Positions 6,783 through 12,568 of a stretch of 12,568 bases of DNA are shown here, in pieces. Source of the stretch: Verrucomicrobiota bacterium (GTDB taxonomy: Bacteria; Verrucomicrobiota; Kiritimatiellia; Kiritimatiellales; Pontiellaceae); contig DOEU01000070.1 in assembly GCA_003532555.1 (NCBI GenBank), positions 1 through 12,568 on the forward strand, read 5' to 3'. Position numbers and translations under genes: made by a program. Position 1 is the stretch's first letter. Each line of letters opens with the position of its first letter. The notes beneath the pieces are model-generated. The model saw only the letters and a list, made by a program, of their open reading frames with translations, ran no database searches and was not told the origin of the DNA.

Positions 6783-8582
6783 GTGAAATTAAATCTACGA
6801 ATTATTTATTTCATCATATTTTTAGTACAAGCAAATATATCGATGGGAGTTAATTATTATGTATCTATCAACGGAAATGATTCAAATAGTGGGAGCCTTA
6901 AAAAGCCATTCCGTAATATTCAAGCAGCTGCAAACGTAGCTAAACCTGGTGATATTATAACTATTTTTGAGGGCGTTTATAGGGAACGGATTGACCCTCC
7001 TCGTGGTGGGGATTCATCTTTAAAACGTATAATTTATCAAGCGGCTCCAGGTGAAACTGTAGTCATTAAAGGATCTGAAATAGCTTCAGGTTGGCAGTTT
7101 GATAAAGGGAATGTATGGCGGATCAAATACGATAATAATTATTTTGGAGAATTTAATCCTTTTGCAAATGAAATCCGTTCAGATTGGTTTTTTCCATTAG
7201 AAAGAGATCATACAACCGGGGCTGTATATATAAATAATACAATGATTGAAGAGTGTGATTCTCTTGAAGAAGTATATCAAACTAATGCCGGTATGCGGTG
7301 GTTTTCAAAATCAGATAATATAGGTACGCATATTTGGTCTAATTTTTCAGGCATGAATCCAAATAAAGAGCTGGTTGAAATTAATAAAAGAAGAACGGTT
7401 ATATATCCATCTAAACCCGGAGTTAATTTTATAACTATTCGAGGATTTCATCTTACTCAAGCTGCTAATCCATGGTCGCCACCCACACAAGAGCAAATAG
7501 GATTAATTGGAGTAAACTGGAGTAAAGGTTGGGTTATTGAGAATAATGTAATTTCACACGCTCGTTGTGCAGGACTTACTTTAGGTAAATATCATGATCG
7601 TTTAGATGGCCTTTTAAAATATGGTTACAATGCGCATTATCAAACCGTGAAACGAGTTATTAAGCGGGGTGATTGGACAAGAGAAAATATTGGGCACCAT
7701 TTGGTAAGAAATAACCTGATTTTCGATTGTGAACAAGCGGGCATTGTTGGAAGCCATGGAGGTTCATTTTCCGTCATCGAAGACAATCAAATATACAACA
7801 TAAATATCAGAGGTTGGTGGGATGGTTTTGAACAGGCAGGTATTAAATTACATGCTGCAGTGGATACTATAATTAGAAATAATCTGATCTACAAATCCCA
7901 ACGGGGAATCTGGCTTGATTGGATGTCACAAGGAGCGCGAGTTTCGGGCAATATTCTATTTGATAATAAAAAACATGATTTCTTTACGGAAGTGAATCAT
8001 GGACCTTTATTGGTTGATAATAATTTCTTTTTGTCGGCCGTATCAATAAAAGATGTTTCTCAAGGAGGTGCCTTTGTGCATAATTTTTTAGCTGGTAGCG
8101 TGCAATCCAGATCTTCTCAAGGCAGAGATCGATATACGCAATATTTCAAGCCACATTCATGTGAATTTATTGGCGAAGAAAATATTCGCGATGGTGATGA
8201 TAGATTTATTAATAATATATTGGTTGAGAACGCTTTACATGAATATGAGAAACAAAATGGTAACAACACTATCAAGGATAATGTTTACATAAAAACTCCT
8301 TCGTTAGATTCTAAAAAACAAATTTATAATCTGATTCAAAAAGATGATGAGCTAGATCTAATATTTAATTTCGATCGGGAATGGTACACGACTAATAGAG
8401 TAATAATTAGTAGTGAAAATCTTGGTAAAGCGTTAATTACAAAGCAAAGATTTGATTCGCCTCAAAGCCAGGATATCAGCATTAACTTCGACTACTTCGG
8501 TAATAATAGGTCAGTCCATCCATTCCCTGGACCATATGAAATTAATAAAACTACAAATCGCGTTAAACTGTGGCCAAAGTGA
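6783..8582 (+). CDS. Secreted right-handed parallel beta-helix protein, probable carbohydrate-active enzyme
   Basis: The 599-residue protein starts at a GTG with CGGAGGT at 6771-6777 (spacing 5). A signal peptide is clear (MKLNLRIIYFIIFLVQANIS...), with mature protein from about residue 23. The segment NYYVSINGNDSNSGSLKKPF (24-43) followed by IQAAANVAKPGDIITIFEG is the usual N-terminal cap of secreted beta-helix proteins. The coil repeats are visible as NN/DN ladders: VIENNVIS (251), VRNNLIF (308), VIEDNQIY (331), IIRNNLIY (363) and VSGNILF (387). Strongly conserved-looking polar sites, as I recall the family, are GHH (304-306), EQAG (317-320), GIKLHAA (353-359), GIWLDWM (375-381) and EVNHGP (403-408). 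Relatives in Bacteroidota and PVC bacteria are annotated only as beta-helix proteins; some related folds are polysaccharide lyases or glycosidases. The substrate cannot be told. The gene is much more AT-rich than its neighbours, which suggests transfer. No convincing promoter was found, only a -10-like TTTAAT at 6751. Confidence 0.88.
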   Translation: MKLNLRIIYFIIFLVQANISMGVNYYVSINGNDSNSGSLKKPFRNIQAAANVAKPGDIITIFEGVYRERIDPPRGGDSSLKRIIYQAAPGETVVIKGSEIASGWQFDKGNVWRIKYDNNYFGEFNPFANEIRSDWFFPLERDHTTGAVYINNTMIEECDSLEEVYQTNAGMRWFSKSDNIGTHIWSNFSGMNPNKELVEINKRRTVIYPSKPGVNFITIRGFHLTQAANPWSPPTQEQIGLIGVNWSKGWVIENNVISHARCAGLTLGKYHDRLDGLLKYGYNAHYQTVKRVIKRGDWTRENIGHHLVRNNLIFDCEQAGIVGSHGGSFSVIEDNQIYNINIRGWWDGFEQAGIKLHAAVDTIIRNNLIYKSQRGIWLDWMSQGARVSGNILFDNKKHDFFTEVNHGPLLVDNNFFLSAVSIKDVSQGGAFVHNFLAGSVQSRSSQGRDRYTQYFKPHSCEFIGEENIRDGDDRFINNILVENALHEYEKQNGNNTIKDNVYIKTPSLDSKKQIYNLIQKDDELDLIFNFDREWYTTNRVIISSENLGKALITKQRFDSPQSQDISINFDYFGNNRSVHPFPGPYEINKTTNRVKLWPK

Positions 8583-8589
8583 TGTGTTA

Positions 8590-11500
8590 TCAAATCGTAA
8601 TTGGAAATTTTGATTTTGGTGTTTCAATGAACTCTCTGAAGCGGGGATGTTGCTTGAGGTGCTGAAAGCGCTTATCGGAGTTAAGGAGTTGGCGGGCGCT
8701 GGTTCCGTGTTGGTTGATCATTTTCTGTAGAGTTATCCAGAAAGCGTCCTCATCTTTTTGAAGGAGTTGTATCATGGCGAGATTGGCTTTGGCTTCGAGG
8801 TTTTTGGGTTGCAGCTGAATTAGTTTATCAAGTGCATTTTTGGCGGCAGTGTAGTTGCGTTGCTGGGCAAGACGTTCAATGATTTTGGTGAGGATGTTTG
8901 GTGAGATATTTTTGTTTTGGATGAGGGTATTGATTAGGTCGTTGGCTTTGGTTTTCTCTCCTAGGGCGATATAGACTTGCTGGAGGGTGAGGAGGTCGTT
9001 GAGAGTGGAAGTGTTAGTTTTGATCTTAGTTTCGATTTGAGTTCGGGTTTTGAGGAGATTACGGCGCTGGATGAGCTGATCGCGGACTGGTTTGAGTTGG
9101 GCGTTTTTTGGGTCTTTATTTTGCAGGATATCGATGATATCGAGGGCTTCATCGAATCGAGCGGAGCTGGCAAGAAGATTGGCAAGACGGAAGTTGGCTT
9201 CGGGACTGAGGTCGTAGAGTTCAATGGCTTGGCGGTAGGCAGCTTCTGCTTGAAGGGGGAATCCGCGGGCGTTGTAAAGAGAGGCGATGGCGGTGCGGAG
9301 CTTAGAGAAGGATTTACGGGCTACGATATCGCGGATAAAACGGGGGTCGGAACTGAGACGTTGGGTATACCAGTTCCAGAAGGCGGTGTCGTCGGCGATG
9401 AGCTGGGAGGAGATGGGAGTGGGTTGGTTGTTGAGTTTAAGGATGAGACCATGAGGTGTTAGGTAGGGGTACATCCAGGGCATGGGGTAGGATTCTTCCA
9501 TGTAGAAGGCGCGGGTTTGGTTTGGTTTGGTTGGGGCACTTGGAACCTGGGCTGCACCGACGGGACGGGTAGCCGACGTAGTTTTGGTTTCGGTGATCTG
9601 TTGGTTGTTATCGAATAGTTGTTTGCAGAGAAGGGCGTTAATTTTCATGACGCCGGCGACTCCTTGGACTTGTACGCGTCCGCCTTCGGTGGTGAGGTCT
9701 GCTCCGGCTTGGATACGACCGGATTGGACGTCTTGAACATATTTTTGGAAGGCTAGATTGGTGTCGCGGGGGGTGGGAATCCAGATTTGATCGCCGTAAA
9801 GGTCGCGCATGACGTTCATGTAAGTGTTATCTGCCAGGGCGTTTTGTGTGATAAGATAAATGTCAGGGCGTACTTTGGCGGAGTAGATCATGTAGGTGGG
9901 TACAAAGCGTCCGGGGTCGGTACCGCCGAAGAAAATGGCGTTGGTTTCCATAGCGGGTGGATAGGCTTCACATGGGTAGGTGGCCCATTGAGTTTGAAAT
10001 TCTTCAGGGTCGGGATACCAGTAAAGGAAGTCGTCACGGATGCCGTCAATCCCGCGGAGTTGCCAGTTGCCGAATTGCCAGCCGAAGTCGTGTCCGTTTT
10101 GTTCAGCGCCTCCGACGACTTTGAGTTGGCCGGAGTCGTTATAGTTTTTATAGATGAGGGCGAAGGGGAGGAGGAGAACGAGGGCGGTTCCGATCAGACG
10201 AGTGAGGGAATTGTTTTTGACTAGGGTTTGAAGTCCGGCCATGAGTAGAAGAAGTCCATAGCCGAGCCAGAGGACGTAGATGGCGTGAGATTGGATGTAT
10301 TGAACGCGACCGATGAAGAGATTTTGAATGTCGGTTTTGGGGTTTTGAAGAATCATGAAGACGAGGCCAACTGAGAGAAAGGCGACAAAAGTGATGATGA
10401 GCCAGCTGATGTTGCGGCGTCCAGTGCGCCAGCCGAGGGCGAGTGGGAGGGTGGCAAGGAGGGCGATGGGGGCATAGAACTGAGAGCGGAGATCAAAGAG
10501 GTAGGTGCCGACTTGTTCGAGAAATCGAGGGGTGAAGACGGCAGCGAGTTTAACGCGTTCGTATTGGCCTCGAGTGATGGCGTGCATGAAGCCTTCCCAG
10601 GTGCGGGGATAGCCCCAGTTGATGGGGGGATTTTGGTCGGAAGAGAAGGGCATGTAGAAATAGAAGCTGAGACCAAGGAAGATAAGAAGAAAGGTTATGC
10701 CAACGGTTCTCCCATTGGGTAAAAGTGGGATAGCAATGGCTGGAATGAGTAGGGAAAAGGCGGTCCATAACCAGAAGCCTGGGTGGTCGGGACCGGCGAT
10801 CCACATCCATTGGGTAAGAGTGGAAGTTTCGGCTGCGACTTTATTGAAACCGATGAGAAAGATAAAGAGGGATCCGGTAATGAGAAAATCGCGAAGCAGA
10901 AAGCTTTCGCGGATGAGGAGTCCGCCGATTATCATAAGAAGGATACCGGTAATTTGAAGAGGGAGAGTAAGGTTGTAGACGCCGATGAAGGCGAGAATAA
11001 GACCGCCGAAAAGGAGGATAATACGGGAGAGGTAAGTGCTAGAGAACATCTTTAGGTCGTTGCAGAGAACGGCGACGGCAATGGCTAGTCCCATAAAGAG
11101 GAGGGTTTGGTGGTTGGTGATACCGAGTCCGAATACGAAACTGCAAAGCAGAAGCCAGTGGGTCTGTTCAGGGTGGCGAATCCAGCGGTATAGAAATGCG
11201 AGAACGAGAGATTGAAAGAAGATGTTTAGCGTGTATACCTCGGCAATAACGGCTTGGGACCACATGCCTTGACCGAATGCGAGGAGTAGTCCGCCAGCGA
11301 TGCCAGCGGTGGTGCAAAAGAGTTTCTGGGTGCGGGGGTCGAGAGCATTGGATTCTTTTTTGAGGGAGCATAGTAGGTCTGCTCCGGAGCGGCTGATTAG
11401 CAGTGCAATAATACCACAGGCGCCAGCACCGGCAAAAGCGGAGAAGAAGTTAACGCCCCAAGCGGGGTTGGGTTGACCGTGGAAGCTGACGGAGTGGAAA

Positions 11501-11715
11501 ATCCATTGAAAAAACCAGGTGAGAAGAGTCCAGATGGGGTAACCGGGGGGATGGGGAACGCCAAGGAAGTCGGAGGCGACAATTAGTTCTCCGGAATCTT
11601 CGAGGCCCACGGTGGGTTGGAGGGTAAGGGTGTAAACGATTAGGGAGATTGCGAAGGTGATCCAGCAGGCAATCCAGTCGGTGCGTTTATAAAAAGGTGG
11701 GCTGGATAGGGTCAT
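8590..11715 (-). CDS. DUF2723 GT-C-type membrane protein with C-terminal TPR repeats
   Basis: A 1041-residue polytopic membrane protein. The N-terminus has the DUF2723 signature: FYKRTDWIACWITF (8-21), LEDSGELIVASDFLG (38-52) and PHPPGYPIW (54-62). E39, D40 and E43 lie in the first outer loop, where GT-C glycosyltransferases keep their acidic catalytic residues. Many hydrophobic segments follow to about residue 540, then a soluble, probably periplasmic, domain to about 810, then TPR-like repeats (812-1000, for example AEAAYRQAIELYDLSPEANF). Human TMEM260, of the same domain family, is a protein O-mannosyltransferase, so transfer of a sugar from a polyprenyl-phosphate donor is a reasonable but unproven role. 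The frame extends to an ATG at 11754, but that codon lies inside the proposed -10 box, so the ATG at 11715 (weak AAGAGA upstream) is chosen. The coding strand is unusually G-poor. Confidence 0.85.
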   Translation of the reverse strand: MTLSSPPFYKRTDWIACWITFAISLIVYTLTLQPTVGLEDSGELIVASDFLGVPHPPGYPIWTLLTWFFQWIFHSVSFHGQPNPAWGVNFFSAFAGAGACGIIALLISRSGADLLCSLKKESNALDPRTQKLFCTTAGIAGGLLLAFGQGMWSQAVIAEVYTLNIFFQSLVLAFLYRWIRHPEQTHWLLLCSFVFGLGITNHQTLLFMGLAIAVAVLCNDLKMFSSTYLSRIILLFGGLILAFIGVYNLTLPLQITGILLMIIGGLLIRESFLLRDFLITGSLFIFLIGFNKVAAETSTLTQWMWIAGPDHPGFWLWTAFSLLIPAIAIPLLPNGRTVGITFLLIFLGLSFYFYMPFSSDQNPPINWGYPRTWEGFMHAITRGQYERVKLAAVFTPRFLEQVGTYLFDLRSQFYAPIALLATLPLALGWRTGRRNISWLIITFVAFLSVGLVFMILQNPKTDIQNLFIGRVQYIQSHAIYVLWLGYGLLLLMAGLQTLVKNNSLTRLIGTALVLLLPFALIYKNYNDSGQLKVVGGAEQNGHDFGWQFGNWQLRGIDGIRDDFLYWYPDPEEFQTQWATYPCEAYPPAMETNAIFFGGTDPGRFVPTYMIYSAKVRPDIYLITQNALADNTYMNVMRDLYGDQIWIPTPRDTNLAFQKYVQDVQSGRIQAGADLTTEGGRVQVQGVAGVMKINALLCKQLFDNNQQITETKTTSATRPVGAAQVPSAPTKPNQTRAFYMEESYPMPWMYPYLTPHGLILKLNNQPTPISSQLIADDTAFWNWYTQRLSSDPRFIRDIVARKSFSKLRTAIASLYNARGFPLQAEAAYRQAIELYDLSPEANFRLANLLASSARFDEALDIIDILQNKDPKNAQLKPVRDQLIQRRNLLKTRTQIETKIKTNTSTLNDLLTLQQVYIALGEKTKANDLINTLIQNKNISPNILTKIIERLAQQRNYTAAKNALDKLIQLQPKNLEAKANLAMIQLLQKDEDAFWITLQKMINQHGTSARQLLNSDKRFQHLKQHPRFREFIETPKSKFPITI

Positions 11716-11749
11716 GAATAATCTCTTGGTTAAAATAAAACTGGGAAAT

Positions 11750-11777
11750 AGCATAAGTTATTTATGGCGCAGGTCAA
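11750..11777 (-). promoter_or_regulatory. Candidate promoter for the DUF2723 gene
   Basis: On the - strand, TTGACC (11777-11772), 16 bp, then TATGCT (11755-11750): 5 and 4 matches of 6. The predicted start near 11743 leaves a leader of about 28 nt before the ATG at 11715. It lies in the 134-bp divergent gap shared with the gtrA-like gene. Confidence 0.45.
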
Positions 11778-11849
11778 GGTTGTGGGTTTGGAACGTTGCA
11801 TAAAAAAACTGTCGCTTTGAAAAGTTGGTGCATCGTATATTGAAAGGAT

Positions 11850-12350
11850 ATGCGAAATAGAATTCAACAGTGGATGTTGCGGAAGGACGCGGTTTGGTTG
11901 CAAGCGGTGAAGTATGTCGGTTGCGGTGGCATTGCTGTGGCGGTGGATCAGCTGCTGTTTTATGGTTTGGCGTTGCGGGCATTACCGGCGTTACGCGCAA
12001 GCGATCCGGTAGTGGGTTTTTTATCGGGCATGGGCTGGGAGGCCGTGGTGCCGGATGAGGCGATGTTGGAACGGAATTATTGGCTAATTAAGGTGGCGTG
12101 TTTTGTGGTGGCTAATGCGGTGGTGTATCTACTGAATCGGCAGTTTGTTTTTGAAGCAGGACGGCATCGGAGTGGGTTGGAAGTAGCACTCTTTTTTGGG
12201 GCTTCCTTGTTGCAGTTTGGTTGGATTGGCTTGGGGGGAGTACTGATTACGCAGTGGGCGTGGGAGGTGACGTATGCTAACTTGGTGATGATGATGATGG
12301 GAGCCTTTACGAATTTTGTCTTGCGGAAGTTTTTGGTGTTTAAACGATGA
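11850..12350 (+). CDS. GtrA-like membrane protein
   Basis: A 166-residue membrane protein of the GtrA family. GtrA proteins are thought to flip, or help flip, undecaprenyl-phosphate-linked sugars for modification of surface polysaccharides. Four hydrophobic segments are visible (about 20-44, 78-96, 111-133 and 139-158). Family motifs are VKYVGCGGIAVAVDQLLFY (20-38), VVYLLNRQFVF (91-101) and the ending NFVLRKFLVFKR (155-166). The loop between segments 1 and 2 (about 45-77) is longer than in typical members of 120-150 residues. The start is uncertain: AAGGA (11844-11848) is only 1 nt from the ATG at 11850, too close for good use, and M9 at 11874 is an alternative. A -10-like TATATT lies at 11836, with no convincing -35. 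The gene overlaps the next one by ATGA. Confidence 0.82.
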   Translation: MRNRIQQWMLRKDAVWLQAVKYVGCGGIAVAVDQLLFYGLALRALPALRASDPVVGFLSGMGWEAVVPDEAMLERNYWLIKVACFVVANAVVYLLNRQFVFEAGRHRSGLEVALFFGASLLQFGWIGLGGVLITQWAWEVTYANLVMMMMGAFTNFVLRKFLVFKR

Positions 12351-12568
12351 AGATCTTGATTTTGAATTGGCGAGATGTTCAACATCCGCGGGCTGGAGGG
12401 GCTGATTTCCGCTTGCAACAGGTCTATTCACCGTTGGTACGGGCGGGGCATAAGGTGGTGCTGTATAGTTGCGCATTTGCTGGGGCTTCGCGGACGGCTT
12501 CGATTGATGGCATTCGAGTGTTCCGGGCGGGGAATGATTGGACATTTTCTCTTTTGTGCTTTTGTAAT
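12347..12568 (+). CDS. Family-4 glycosyltransferase, 3'-partial
   Basis: The first 74 residues of a gene that continues past the window end without a stop. The start MKILILNWRDVQHPRAGGAD (1-20) is the characteristic opening of GT-B-fold, GT4-type glycosyltransferases: the beta1 strand, then the glycine-rich RAGGA loop that contacts the substrates. It is followed by LVRAGHKVVLYS and IDGIRVFRAGN, the next strands of the N-terminal Rossmann half. The nucleotide-sugar-binding C-terminal half is not in view, so donor and acceptor cannot be guessed. The ATG overlaps the gtrA-like stop by 4 bp (ATGA), which points to translational coupling and a shared pathway. It is likely a cytoplasmic or peripheral-membrane enzyme of surface glycan synthesis. 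Confidence 0.8.
   Translation, partial: MKILILNWRDVQHPRAGGADFRLQQVYSPLVRAGHKVVLYSCAFAGASRTASIDGIRVFRAGNDWTFSLLCFCN

Noticed and set aside
8977..9462. A 161-codon + strand frame opposite the DUF2723 TPR part
   Set aside because: The Gly/Glu/Val-rich translation is what the G-rich antisense strand yields; the - strand frame has clear domains and spans the whole region.
11716..11754. A 13-codon upstream extension of the DUF2723 gene
   Set aside because: The ATG at 11754 has no ribosome-binding site and falls within the likely -10 box; the homologous region starts just after the ATG at 11715.
12282..12300. ATG repeat (four copies) in the gtrA-like gene
   Set aside because: It encodes four Met in a membrane segment and is too short to be called a functional repeat.

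Overview
The window reads as a bacterial chromosome segment, probably from the Planctomycetes-Verrucomicrobia-Chlamydiae superphylum, with Kiritimatiellota or Verrucomicrobiota the best guess. The hints are a DksA/TraR-type protein that has lost most of its zinc-binding cysteines and carries a Lys/Ala-rich tail, a small SHD1-domain secreted protein, a DUF2723 membrane protein with C-terminal TPRs, and a secreted beta-helix protein of a kind common in marine or gut polysaccharide degraders. This placement is inference from gene content; no rRNA or other phylogenetic marker was compared.

Left part (2-3110, + strand): a compact operon of DksA-like protein (5' end outside the window), lspA (signal peptidase II), miaA (tRNA dimethylallyltransferase) and hflX (ribosome-associated GTPase). 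Spacing is tight: 16 bp, then overlaps of 8 and 7 bp. The - strand SHD1-domain gene (3120-3965) converges on hflX with 9 bp between. It probably uses a rare ATT start codon that restores a full signal peptide.

Middle part (3966-6735): a short control region holds a near-consensus - strand promoter for the SHD1 gene and two candidate + strand promoters for rpsO. The conserved rpsO-pnp pair follows (ribosomal protein S15, then polynucleotide phosphorylase). A weak terminator hairpin spans the rpsO stop codon, and three small hairpins lie in the pnp leader. A clear intrinsic terminator (6709-6735) ends this block.

Right part (6783-12568): accessory, surface-related genes. An AT-rich gene encodes an exported right-handed parallel beta-helix protein, probably carbohydrate-active. 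It converges, 7 bp apart, on a - strand gene for a very large GT-C-type membrane protein (DUF2723 plus TPR). Across a 134-bp divergent gap lie gtrA-like and a family-4 glycosyltransferase, which overlap by 4 bp; the last gene runs off the right edge. The GtrA-like protein (polyprenyl-phosphate-sugar flipping), the DUF2723 protein (lumenal or periplasmic sugar transfer) and the cytoplasmic glycosyltransferase together suggest the edge of a glycoconjugate or protein-glycosylation locus.

No tRNA, rRNA, CRISPR array, insertion sequence or phage gene was seen. No gene-free stretch exceeds 300 bases; the longest is 3966-4200.
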